Below the pieces are notes generated by a model. It saw nothing but the letters and a program-made list of their open reading frames with translations, was not told the DNA's origin and did no database searches. This document shows positions 24,471-34,710 of a stretch of 64,000 bases of DNA, piece by piece. The stretch is from Kalaharituber pfeilii (lineage: Eukaryota > Ascomycota > Pezizomycetes > Pezizales > Pezizaceae). The position numbers and the translations under genes are program-made. The DNA lies in the NCBI GenBank assembly GCA_015179045.1, contig WHUZ01000048.1, positions 416,937 to 480,936 of the forward strand, given 5' to 3'. Position 1 is the first letter of the stretch. Every line of letters starts with the position of its first letter.

Positions 24471-24574
24471 ATGCACACGCACACGCACACGCACACGAGC
24501 ACAAGCACAAGCACAGGCACAAGCACAGGCACAAGCACAAGCACAAGCACAAGCACAAGCACAAGCGCAAGCAC
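24471..24574. repeat. GCACAC/GCACAA hexanucleotide microsatellite
   Basis: About 17 tandem hexamers, moving from GCACAC to GCACAA/GCACAG. It lies in the HIS6-FAF1 divergent promoter region. Confidence 0.9.
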
Positions 24575-24648
24575 AGCCAGCTGCTGGCCGCAGCGGATTC
24601 AGGCTCCGCCGCGAATAGCGAATCGCGAGTCGCACGTTGATCGCACGC

Positions 24649-24720
24649 GGCGGGGGGAGGGGGAGGGGGAGTGGGGGGGGGAGGGGGAGGGGGAGTGGGG
24701 GGGGGAGGGGGGAGGGGCGG
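24649..24720 (+). promoter_or_regulatory. G-rich tract with G-quadruplex potential
   Basis: More than eight runs of at least four G separated by one or two bases; part of it is a near-exact duplication of a roughly 25-bp unit. It ends about 190 bp before the FAF1 start codon. The sequence is seen directly; quadruplex formation and any effect on transcription are inferred. Confidence 0.5.
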
Positions 24721-24911
24721 CGTGGGGAGTGGGGAGGTCGCCGGTCGGCCGGAACGGGGAGGCGGGCTTGGCGCTTCTCTGCACTAGGCCATATCCGGCT
24801 AGGCTCGCTCACATACCGGGACTCGTTTTGCGAGCGCCTCGCTGGCAGGCCATCTGAATCCACACACCACCCACCCCCGCGCTCCCCCCCCAACGCCCCC
24901 CCGCCGACGCA

Positions 24912-26069
24912 ATGGGCCCACTGCTAGAAACGAAAAGGAGAAAGCGGAGGCAGCTCGACGCCGACGGCCCCACCGCCGACTCCGGCTCCGAGTCTGGGCC
25001 CAGCGCCGGCAGCGGCCCCGCCGCCAAATTGAGCCCCGAGGAGATCCTCCGGCGGCACTTCGAGAGCCAGTTCGGCCCCATCGAGCACTTGGGGATCGCC
25101 CCTCCTCCCCCGAAGCGCCGCCGCGCAGAGGACTCGCGGGAGAACCCAGGTGGAGGCGGAAGTGACAGAGAGGATGAGGTTGGGGACAATGACTCTAGCG
25201 ACCAGCAGAATGAGGATGAAGACGCATTTTCGGGCTTCTCGGACGTCTCGGAGGAGGATGCGCAGGCAATGGATGGGAGTGACACTGATGGGCCGGAGGT
25301 AGTGGACTACACCGGCCGCTCAGCTATCCCCGCTGTCCCTGTCAAAGCGCCGAAAAGCGAGAGGAAGGCATTCATGGTGCGTATATATCCTCCTCACACA
25401 GTCCCTTATGGCAAAAGCTAATTCACCTGCCCACAGTCCCACAAACCCCCTGCCCTCATCCCCACCTCCGACGCTCCGAGCTCCACCGCCAAAAAATCCA
25501 AACGAACCGACACCTCTCCCGACTCCGACTCCGATCCCGACACCGCCGCCGCCCACCTCAAAAACGACCTTGCCCTTCAGCGTCTCCTGCGCGAATCCCA
25601 CCTCCTCGACGCCCACCCCTCCAACTCCCATCTCGCCGACCCCTCAAACCCGACCCTCTCCCTCCTCCCCACAGGCAAGAACCGCCACCGCGCAATCAAC
25701 TCACGGATTACGCATCTCGGAGGCAAAGATTTGACAAAACACAAGATGCCCGTCCCCATGAAACGTGGATTAAAGCTTGGTAGAGCTGCGGCGGAAGCGA
25801 AGAGGATCAAGATTGCTAGAGACGGCGGTATTGTGCTCGAGAAGAAGACGATGTCGGAGGAGGAGAGGAAGAAGAAGGAGAGGGAGGAGAGGAAGAGGAG
25901 AGAGAATAGAGGGTTTAAGCCTGCGGTGGGTAAGTTTAGGAACGGGTCACTGGTTCTGAGTAAGAAGGATATCAGGGAGATTGAAGGTGGGGGTGGCGAA
26001 GGGGGTAAGATGGAGAGGAGAATTGGAGGAAAAGGAGGGAAGAGGAAGGGGAAGAAGGGGAAGAAGTAG
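24912..26069 (+). CDS. FAF1: FAF1-like ribosome biogenesis protein (DUF4602)
   Basis: Yeast Faf1 is a nucleolar factor needed for early 18S rRNA processing and 40S assembly. Two exons: 24912-25376 and 25437-26069, giving 365 codons. The N-terminal half is acidic and Ser-rich with a basic start (ETKRRKRRQ). The diagnostic C-terminal block is MSEEERKKKEREERKRRENR, then GFKPAVGKFRNGSLVLSKKD and IREIE, followed by a Gly/Lys-rich tail ending in KGKKGKK. The tail and the basic helix fit a nucleolar RNA-associated protein. The start ATG is the first in a C-rich leader. It converges with APN1, with 331 bp between stop codons. Assignment rests on the C-terminal block. Confidence 0.85.
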
Positions 26070-26400
26070 TTGTCAAATTCTGGTGTTACTCCTTAGCATT
26101 CCTGTTTTCTGGCGTTCAAAGGCGTTCTTGACCTTTTCTATGGGCTTCATTCTCCATTAAATTCATTCCAACGGTTTTGTCCTTTATACAAAGGTGCTCT
26201 CTGTACGATCATCAAAAAACTGTAAGGTACTATGTAGTACAATGCGCTATGCATGAAACCATCTCAACCTCGTGACACCCACACAAAGACAAGTAAGATA
26301 TGTAACATACACGATCATCCTAAGTATGCACAAAAATAAATCACTACCAGCTTATATATACATGTTGCACCGTTACCTCCGGCGGCCCATGAGCCGTAAG

Positions 26401-28437
26401 TCAATGCCTACAACACCCCTGTTCCTCTCCATCCTCCTCATCCTCCTCACTCAACGGACTCTCACTCTCCTCCACTTCGCTCTCAGCCACCTTTTTCTTC
26501 CTCCTTCCTCGCTTGTTTGGCGCGGCGGCTTCCGCTGCTTTATTTCCCGCCGCATTCCTCTTCGCACTAGTCTTCCGTTTCGGCTTCGGCTTTATGTCTA
26601 GTGGGTCGGACAGTGATGTTGTGGAACTTAGGTCAGTTAGCGGGCTCTCTTCCTCCCCGTCCTCCAGATCGGATTCTTGGGTTTCTTCCACTTTCTTCTT
26701 CCGACTACCCCGTTTCGCAGGTACTTTATTCTTCGCTTTCGGTTTCTCCATCTTCCCCTCGTCTTCCCCTACTCCATTCTCTGCCCGATCTAAGTTCTCC
26801 TTTTCCCCCTCCGCCATCACCACCTTCTTTTTCACCCTCCTCTTCCCACCCTCGGCCTCTCTCAGCTTTTCCTTCTCTAACTTAATCTCCCGCCTCCGCA
26901 CCATATCCGCTACTCGTTCCCTCTCGCTCCTTCCCTCATCCTGCAACTTCCTACTCGTCTTTAGAAACCATTCCTCATCCCCCTTGGCACCCACAAGCCT
27001 CTCAAGTAACTTTATCTCCTCCCCCCACGTCCATGCCTCCTCCACCGGTGTCTCTAACACCATCGGCACATTCCTCAACCTGTCACAGTTCATCACCAGC
27101 CTAAAGGCTTCTAGTCCCAAACACCCTCTTCCAATATTCTCATGTAGGTCTCTCCTACTTCCCAGCGGGGCCTTTGAGTCGTTAAGGTGCATGCCGGAAA
27201 GATACTCCTTCCCCACAATCTGATCGAACTGCTCCCAGAACTGGTTGAACACTGACTCGGTGCGGAGGTCGTAACCCGCGGCGAAGGCGTGGCAAGTGTC
27301 AATGCAGACGCCGACGCGGGACTTGTCGTCGACGAGAGAGATGATGTCGCGGAGATCTTCGAGAGTCGAGCCAATGATGTTGCCGTGACTGGCCATGTTT
27401 TCGAGAACGGTTTTGACTATACGGGTTTGTTTGTGTGCATGATTGAGGGCTTTGGCAATGCGCTCGATGCAGAGAGGGCGGTGGTTGCCGAGAGTAGAGC
27501 CAGGACTACAAAGACCATTCCCGTGCATCAGTATAGCCGTAACTTCAGTAATCCTTCAAGATGAGATGGGTTGTTCGCAACGGGCAAGGAAGAAGACCAC
27601 AAACTCGACTCACTGGAAATTGTACAACCCCACACCCAATGCTTCACACCTTCCGAGATCATCGAGAAAACACTCTACGGACTTCCACCACTTTTCCTCA
27701 TCAGGTTGCGCTAAATTAACCAAGTAACTTCCATGCGGCATGATATGTTTCTTTGGGTCATACACCATCTGCACGCAGAGCGACTTAAACGAAGATATGT
27801 CGTTGTCTTTGAGAGGCTGCGAGTTCCACTTGCGCTGCGACTTGAGGAAGAGCGCGAAGGCGGTGCTGCCGATGGAGAGTGCAGCGTTGACGGCATTGTG
27901 GGGGCCGCCGGCAGCGGAGACGTGCGCGCCGAGAAGGTGCGTCGTGAGGGTGCGCGAAAAGGAGGGCGGGGGCATCCTGGGCTTTTTGGGAGCGTGAGAG
28001 GGTTTCTTGGTGGAGGGAGATGGCGAGGTTTGGCGCTTGCGCTTTTTGCTGGTTTTGTGTTTGGAGGTTTCGTAGTCGCTGTCGTCGTCCGCCTCCTCGC
28101 CCTCGCTCTTGTCCTCCGAGTCTGGACCCTCAAGTTTCCCCTTCTTCTTCTTCTTCTTCTTCTTCTCCCTCTTCGTCTTGTTGACAGCCCGCTTATTAAC
28201 TTCCTTCACTTCGGTTTTCACCCCCGCTTTACTCTTCTCCGCCGGCTTCATACCCAGCTTGCCGCCACCGCCTTCCGCCACCGGCGCGGTCTTTTCTACC
28301 ACTTGATCCTTCACCAGTTCCTTCGCACTGGCAGTTGTGGTAGTAGCAGTAGCGACCGCGCCCTTCAGAGACCTCATCCTACTAGTAGCATCTTCTTTGC
28401 TCTCCTCCTTCGAACTGGCTTTTCTAGATCGTCCCAT
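26401..28437 (-). CDS. APN1: AP endonuclease IV (base excision repair)
   Basis: Cleaves DNA 5' of abasic sites and removes blocked 3' ends. Two exons: 28437-27614 and 27505-26401, giving 642 codons. The core runs from HVSAAGG (about residue 170) through HGSYLVNL, LYNFHPGST (split by the intron), VLENMASHGN, VGVCIDTCHAFAAGYD, GMHLNDSK, RRDLHENIGRG and VLETP. These supply the metal ligands expected from E. coli Nfo (H69, H109, E145, D179, H182, H216, D229, H231, E261). Long extensions flank it: about 170 residues in front, rich in Lys and Ser with a nine-Lys run, and over 150 residues behind with basic/acidic repeats (KRKTSAKR, KRGRRKKK). Both ends look like nuclear localisation regions; yeast Apn1 likewise carries its NLS at the C terminus. 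Confidence 0.95.
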
Positions 28438-28571
28438 GGGAAAGAAGAATTAAGCTAAGCTTTCTAAGGATTATATAATATCACGTCGAGTTTGGGGTGC
28501 CGAGAAATAAAGTAATGCAAGATTGTAAAATGATTTTATGAATGATTGATTTGCTTGTGTGTGACGACGTG

Positions 28572-28594
28572 GACGTGACGTGACGTGACGTGAG
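28572..28594. promoter_or_regulatory. tandem TGACGT sites upstream of APN1
   Basis: A 5-bp unit (GTGAC) repeats about 4.5 times, creating three overlapping TGACGT sequences, the CRE half-site bound by ATF/CREB-type bZIP factors. It lies 135-157 bp before the APN1 start codon. Regulation by a stress bZIP factor is inferred. Confidence 0.45.
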
Positions 28595-29479
28595 TGGTTG
28601 ATTGGCGCAAAGTTTCGTTTATTTTAAGCAAAGATAATCGTCTTGGCTAGTGTGATTGCGATGCATCATTTCGTCATAACATATGAGTGAACTGCACCTT
28701 GACATTTCACAAGTTCTGCCGTCTGAGCTGTTGTCTATTTATATGCGTATCCTTTTGTCCTTCTATACGCGCACCCTTGTGAGAACAATCCAATATGGAG
28801 CAGAGATACGCGGTTTATTCTCACAGAAATGCTATGCTGGGAGTTAGTAGTTGGTAAGGGTGCAACAATCCACGATGAGGTTCTCCAGACGAATCAAGAA
28901 GATTAATATAAACGATTGAAAAAGACTTAGCCGGGCTCTCTCTCTCAATACTCATTCAAGCTTACGTGTCGGATGTCATGGATCCGGTTTAAGATTTGGC
29001 CAGTTCTCCGAACCCGCATGGACGTCATCAAAAATGAGACAGGATCCACCTACTTTCGAGAAAAGTTTTGTCAAGAGAAAGTGTCGGTCACCTAGCAACT
29101 ACTGATAGCTTTCGTCATCTTATTAGGAAATCCTACGCACTACAAATCCACTACGCCAGCCCACACAGATACTTGTTCAGAGAGTACTACACTCACCCGC
29201 AGTGCCCGGAAGCAGCACTACCGTCGACTCACCGAAGCCAGGCACAAGCGGACATAGTTATATGCCGATTCAAAGACATACCACAAGAAATACAGGCACT
29301 GGTCATTTTCATTATCCAGTTACTCATTGCACCTACAAGAACCTTACCCCTAGCAACCTAACTATGGTCAATTGCCTACACTACCCCCCAATACTCCGAA
29401 GATTTCCAACCTTCCTACTCATGAGTTTATTCTGCGGGAAAGACTAGGCCCTAGCCCATCTTTCAGAATGGAGCTTATA
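28595..29479. other. intergenic with short copia gag scraps
   Basis: Mostly noncoding. At about 29010-29090 the plus strand reads WTSSKMRQDPPTFEKSFVKR, resembling the gag stretch of the copia element at 30.5 kb. Confidence 0.4.
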
Positions 29480-29690
29480 CTGTTGTATTGAATTGCGAGT
29501 CAGGCATTGCTACTCGCTCGCATCATGGCCTATCGAGACAGATTGATGGATACACCGCCAGCCCCTTACAACAGACGACGCATGTTATCACCAAAATTGC
29601 TAGCTGGCTTACCGTCCAAAGTCTCATTCGTGAGACTTATACTCAATCTACCAGGTAGGACTATCGATTCTGCCGTTTAATGCGCTACAC
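29480..29690 (+). pseudogene. copia gag (UBN2-type) fragment
   Basis: MAYRDRLMDTPPAPY, then KLLAGLPSKVSFVRLILNLP and GRTIDSAV, is a degraded copy of the same gag segment found at 30685-30840 (MTYRNRLIDTPQSL.. KLLAGLPPSHNLIREIILNL). It is broken by stops and ends abruptly before 29720. Confidence 0.7.
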
Positions 29691-29719
29691 CGATATCACA
29701 GACCTTGATTTTAGTTCGG

Positions 29720-30055
29720 ATTAATTACACCTGTTGATAATTACTAAGAAACCGACCTGAATTAACTGACTGACTGAAATGACGTTTGCCGCAAGTTGGG
29801 GTGCGTAACTGACTCCATCAAGCTGTGAAGTGAGACTTTTTCTGGAGGTTGGCTTTCCTGGCAAAATAACTTTTCCAGATCCACGAGCAGAAATCACATG
29901 ACTGTCCCCCATATACAATTTCTGTTCTTGAGAAGAAGACATGGGGATATTTGAAAATGCAGATAATTGAGAACAGAGATGGTGAGTAGCTCCAGAATCA
30001 ATAAACCAAGATGAAGGAGAAGAAACAGAAAACAGAATGCAACGTTAACAATTCA
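29720..30055 (-). pseudogene. copia protease-region fragment, inverted
   Basis: On the minus strand: SWFIDSGATHHLCSQLSAFS, then MSSSQEQKLYMGDSHVISAR and GSGKVILPGKP. DSGA is the aspartic protease active site of copia polyproteins. It is nearly identical to the plus-strand copy at 31270-31480 but lies in opposite orientation, so the two copies form an inverted pair about 1.3 kb apart. Confidence 0.8.
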
Positions 30056-30289
30056 ATAGGTGAATTTTCATCTATCCTCTCAGCCAACACTGTCCATTGA
30101 ATCCTCAAGTCCATCCCGTCGTTTTTCAACCAAGTAGAACATATTTATCTCTGCTTATGGATCCACCCCTAAATTAAATGCTGAAAACTACTCCATATGG
30201 AGCCGCAACATGAGATTCATACAATCAGGGATGTTATGTTAGGACCTAGTAACTGGAAAGGAGCCCAAGTCAACTAACTCAAATTCGAC

Positions 30290-32711
30290 ATCATCACCAG
30301 CACAGCAAAGGCATCTATCACCAGCATCTACGATTGATGATGATTCTCTCCTTTCAGAAGCGCAGATCCCAGAAACCCAAAACTCTGAGACTATGCGGGA
30401 GTCAGTACCACAGCCTAGCGATATTACTGATGAAGCCCTTCAGTTGAAATTAGACGATTAAGATAAGCGACTGAAGAAAGCTTTGGCGGTGATTCTCGGA
30501 TCATTATCTACAACCATCCAAGCATACGGCTCTGACATCATGGGACCCAGCAAAAAATGTGGACGGTTATTCAAACGTGAATGGGTGTAGTTAAAAACGA
30601 AACCGGATAGACGTACATTCGAGAACATTCTATCAGGAAAGACTTAAAGAAAATGAATCACTTGAATCATATATTGCTGGGATCATGACGTATCGCAATC
30701 GGCTCATAGATACACCACAGTCCTTGTCTGATGATGATGTTATTACAAAACTACTTGCAGGGCTACCCCCTTCGCACAATCTCATTCGCGAAATTATTCT
30801 CAATTTGCCAGGAAGGACCGTCGATTCAGTCACAAATGCCTTACATCGACATCATAGAATCGACTTCAATTCAACTGTTCCTACCAGCACAGTCACTGCC
30901 ACTGAATCAATTTCCATCGTGGCCACCGTTCGGCGAGGCGGGCGAGGCCATATGAGAGGAAGATATAACTTTAATCGGTATGGGTCGCATCATACGGGAT
31001 CGCATCAAACGGAACCACATCAAACGGGACCACATCATATGGGAGCGCCTCATACGGGGTCGAGGCAAGACACCATAGAATTGTGGTTTTGTCACCGGGT
31101 CATAAGCAGACTGAATGCTGCCTTCGCCGAAGCTTGAGAATACCAAGCTCAAATACCCATAATGCTTAACTTCATATCCTCTCTTCCAGTCTTCCTAATC
31201 TCTCTGATTTTACGATGCTGATAATGAAAATTCGCCTATTGGATTGTTAATGTTGCATTCTGTTTCCGTTTCTTCTCCTTCAGCTTGGTTTATTGATTCT
31301 GGAGCTACTCACCATCTCTGTTCTCAGTTCTCAGTATTTTCAAATATCCCCATGTCTTCTTCTCAAGAACAGAAATTGTATATGGGGGACAGTCATGTGA
31401 TTTCTGCTCGTGGATCTGGAAAAGTTATTTTGCCAGGAAAGCCAACCTCCAGAAAAAAGTCTCACTTTACAGCTCGATGGAGTCAGTTACACACTTCAAC
31501 TCGGGGAAAACGTCATTTCAGTCAGTCAGTTAATTCAGGTCGATTTTCCAGTGAATATCAACATCCAAGGGTGCTTCATTTCGATACAGGATTCCGAAAT
31601 TCATGAGCAACCAGCGCAGGGCATGTACAAACTTCACAATTTCGTCCCATATAAGCCTCCCGATTGTATTACTCAAACAACTCTCAGTCTCCATTGAATT
31701 CTCAGCCCATGTTGACCTCTCAATCTGATGTCTCAACTGTATATTGGCATTGTGGCACTCTCGCCTCATATAAAGGTGGTTCGAGAATTGGCTTATCACG
31801 GAGCTCAAGGCATGAGAATTACTACCACCCATCTACCAACTCCAGCTTGTCAAGCATCTCTCGAAGGAAAGCAGAAAGTAACCATCTTTTCCCTTCATTG
31901 GACTTTAAACGACATCAGAAACTACTACTACAACCTATTGGAAAGCAATTTCAAGTAGCTGTATTGCTTCATAATGCACACGTTTGCCTTCATAAATCTC
32001 AAGTTCCACAGTACTTTCAAAATCTAGATGGTGATATGGTTAGCATATCTGAAGAACTTTTTGATGGAATATTTCGACCTCCTACCCTTGAAGAATATTT
32101 CCATCCCTAGCTTATTTCTCTAATGCTCGCTCCAATAAGGTACGTAACATTTCTCTCATCTCCTTTCGTTCATCCTCCCACAGCTGACACAAATGCTGAA
32201 TAGCTTGAGTAGTTTCCTTATTTTGATTTAACAACTCATTGTGACGAGTGGCTTCTTCCTCTTCCATTTTCTGAATTTTTTGTTGATAACTCAATGTTTC
32301 CCGTTCAAATTCCTCTATTGAATCATCCATTGTCTTTCGAATCGGAGTCCCAGTACAAGAGCCGAAGGACTATTAAATCTCATTCATTCAGATATTTGAG
32401 GTCCCTTCCCCCCAGCATTCATAAGGACCTTTACTTCATTATTTATATTGATTATTGGTCTCGTTATACGTGGATATACCACTTAAAGTCAAAATCGGCA
32501 CAAGATATCACCAACGTTTTTCGTACCTTTAAGGCATGGGCCGAAGCGCAATTGAACGGACACAAAACACGGAGACTGAGGTCAGATAACGGCCCGGACG
32601 AGTATAATAACGACATGTTCAGAAAACCTCCAAGAGCATGGTATTTCATTCGAACCGTGCGTGTCTTATACCCAACATCAGAATGGAGTTGCAGAACGAA
32701 TGCTTAAGACG
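30290..32711 (+). pseudogene. Ty1/copia element, gag to integrase, dead and interrupted
   Basis: In copia order the plus strand shows: gag (KKALAVILGSLSTTIQAYGS at about 30475; ENESLESYIAG then TYRNRLID at 30650-30840), a broken zinc knuckle (about 31083-31125), and a protease with WFIDSGATHHLCSQ (about 31270). Next comes the GAG-pre-integrase (MRITTTHLPTPACQASLEGK, about 31810-31870). After a 453-bp foreign block, the integrase core follows: IIYIDYWSRYTWIYHLKSKS, LRSDNG and, out of frame, QNGVAER. Many stops and frameshifts are present. Integrase ends at about 32710; no RT follows. The polymerase remnant at 14.6-15.9 kb is the same class, but I cannot say it is the same family. Confidence 0.8.
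31875..32327. mobile_element. Harbinger-like transposase tail inserted in the copia remnant
   Basis: Copia reading stops after EGKQ (31874) and resumes with HCLSNRSP (32328). Between them the plus strand reads FSLHWTLNDIRNYYYNLLES, then AVLLHNAHVCLHKSQVPQYF, and ends RPPTLEEYFHP: a pattern I associate with the end of fungal DDE_Tnp_4/HARBI1-type transposases. On the minus strand an ORF (32330-32112, 72 codons) is an acidic coiled coil of the kind that ends Myb/SANT-like companion proteins. The tail-to-tail layout is what a Harbinger element would show. No terminal repeats or target duplication were found at the joints. Confidence 0.5.
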
Positions 32712-33773
32712 ATAATCCCCAACGACGCCCACTTCTTGTTAGAATGTCACCTGACATGTACCTGTCCGCCAGGTTGTAGGGTATGATAGATATGCAAAAC
32801 ATGACTGCTATGGATATAAAAAAGTATAAATATTGGAAACCAAAAGTCTGAAAAACTGCAAAATATGCGCTAGTGCGAAACAGGAAGAAACCTGGTGCCC
32901 AGGAATCGATACTCAGACCGAAGGATTGTGATGGAAAAAACCATGGAAGGTCAGCGGAGGAGAAAGAGGGATAAATAGGCCGTGATGGCACCTTATAGTT
33001 AGAGCAGATAGGATAAGGGCTCCCAAAAACACTGAGAGAGCGAATAAAATCTTTCTTCCCATATAAATACTGTACGAAAAGTACGGGGGTCGGAATCCTG
33101 GGAGAAGGGAATCATATAGGCCGCCCAAGGCTGCCCTTCTCCCAGCTTGCACGTAAATCCTCTGTTAGGATACCTCCTCGGGTTAGTCAATCTAGCATAA
33201 ATCTCGTTGCATACCCGCAACGTCCTACCGTCACTTACAATTAAATCTTTGTACCCTCACGTACGTCAGGGGGCTTCGCCCCTCGACACCCCCAATCCAA
33301 ATTTGCATAAACAAATTTCAATTAAAAAATAAAATAAACATTGATACATACTGAATAAGCAAACCCCTATTATTTACACAGAAAAAAAAAAAAAAATAGA
33401 TTACCATTGTCTCTCGACAACCTCCACACTAAACGTAGCTCCTACCACATCCTTACCTCCAGCACTGATCACAGTGTGAGCACCAAATCTGACGGCGTAT
33501 TCTTTGTATAGAGAGTGGGGTGGGGTGTTTAAGTACAGGAGCTCCCCTCCCTTTTATCCCTCCTTCCTTACGGTTCCCTTTCCCTTCTCGGCAGTTCCCA
33601 TAGCTTCTATTGCCAAGCCTTCGAACCTCTCCTCCTCCCCTATTCCCGAGGCAGTCACAAGCTCACCCATCTGTATTAACGTCATATTACCATCTTGGTG
33701 ATCTGACTCATTCCCTTTATAATCATTAGTAAGACTCGATGGATTAAAATCACAGAACCTACCAAGCCAACCT
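32711..33773. other. intergenic after the copia remnant
   Basis: No gene. TGTTAGAATG at 32737 could open a copia LTR (candidate end CACTTACA at about 33241), but no matching copy or target duplication was seen. A perfect small palindrome ATGTCA-CC-TGACAT lies near 32744-32757, and a GGGGGCTTCGCCCC hairpin near 33269-33282. Confidence 0.35.
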
Positions 33774-34337
33774 TCAAGGTCCCAACTGTGTACACATTCT
33801 CTTGACATCACCTATGACGTCCCTGAGCTTCTGCTCTCCTTCATGTGTCAACACATCGAACTCCCAACGGTCCCTTGGTGCCGTATCGACCACAACTTTA
33901 GTGTGACCGGGAATAAGTGCTGGCTCGAGTTTTCCAGTATCCTTGGTGTATTTGTAGAAGCAAAGTTTGGTCCCGATCGCGCTAACACCATACAATATGG
34001 GGATTTTAACATCATCACATAAGTTACCAACCATCTCCCGCATTTGATTATCGGCAGCGGCACGAGATGAAGTTCTATGGATATGCCCGGCAGCCTTTAT
34101 TTCGAGAAAAAATACTGGATGTTCTCTTTGTTGAACAAGGAAAATAGTAGTAAAATCGACATCGACTGACGTTAACTGCGTCAGCCGTTTATATTGCGGG
34201 ACGACCATGTAGTGTTCTTGCTTCGGAAATAGGTCGCTGAGGAGGCCATTATAAGGTCCATAGTATCGCGATTCATCGTATTCACCTAGTGGAAGAGTGG
34301 TCTGGAACTGCTCAAGAGTGTATTCGTCCCACGGCAT
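33774..34337 (-). CDS. solitary PD-(D/E)XK-like nuclease-fold protein
   Basis: A complete, unbroken 187-codon ORF beginning MPWDEYTLEQF. A conserved-looking core reads YMVVPQYKRLTQLTSVDVDF, then HPVFFLEIKAAGHIH, then QMREMVGNLCDD and GVSAIGTKLCFYKY. An Asp on one strand (VDFTTIFLV) followed by E-x-K on the next (LEIKA) is the PD-(D/E)XK restriction-endonuclease-like signature. Small proteins of this look are, to my knowledge, multicopy in several fungal genomes, and related domains occur in Crinkler-type effectors. No signal peptide, no introns. It is surrounded by dead transposons yet has no stop, which argues for recent selection or a recent move. Activity is unknown. Confidence 0.6.
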   Translation of the reverse strand: MPWDEYTLEQFQTTLPLGEYDESRYYGPYNGLLSDLFPKQEHYMVVPQYKRLTQLTSVDVDFTTIFLVQQREHPVFFLEIKAAGHIHRTSSRAAADNQMREMVGNLCDDVKIPILYGVSAIGTKLCFYKYTKDTGKLEPALIPGHTKVVVDTAPRDRWEFDVLTHEGEQKLRDVIGDVKRMCTQLGP

Positions 34338-34543
34338 ATCTGAGAAGGTGTCGTATTAGCCTGCACTTGAATTAATTACCGGGAGGTCTGAGAATTAAGC
34401 AACAGCATTAAACTCATATATACCTAAATCAACAAACACCTAATATTGAACTTAGCAAAGACCTTGTTCGATTCTTGAGGGTAACGTAGCGAAGCGGAGG
34501 GTGAGCGAAGCAAGACCAGAGTGCAGAGAAGTGTAACAGACTA
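34338..34543. other. upstream region of the PD-(D/E)XK-like gene
   Basis: Short AT-rich stretch; no clear TATA. It leads into the MITE at 34544. Confidence 0.3.
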
Positions 34544-34708
34544 CAGGTGACCCTGGCTATAATGAACCTCTTTTTAGTGAAAACCTGGCTATAGTGAAGA
34601 GCTTCTTTGTCTACACAGGTAAAGAAAGTGCCCTCGCTATAGTGAAAACTGGTTATAGTGAATAAAGTCGGTCAGATTTTCGGCTTTCATTATGGTCAGG
34701 TTCACCTG
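34544..34708. mobile_element. TA-flanked MITE (165 bp), pogo/Tc1-mariner-like
   Basis: The left end CAGGTGACCCTGGCTATAATGA and the inverted right end CAGGTGAACCTGACCATAATGA match at about 20 of 24 positions. TA flanks both sides (34542-34543, 34709-34710). The motif GCTATAGTGAA recurs inside. The end type (CAG..CTG with TA) is that of the 718-bp element at 7079, but the ends differ, so it is a separate family. Confidence 0.75.
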
Positions 34709-34710
34709 TA

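Noticed and set aside
24405..24893. Long repetitive ORFs on both strands over the GCACAA array and G-rich tract
   Set aside because: They are products of simple-repeat translation within a promoter region.
32737..33241. Candidate copia LTR (TGTTAG..TTACA)
   Set aside because: No target duplication, no second LTR copy and no primer-binding or purine tract next to it.
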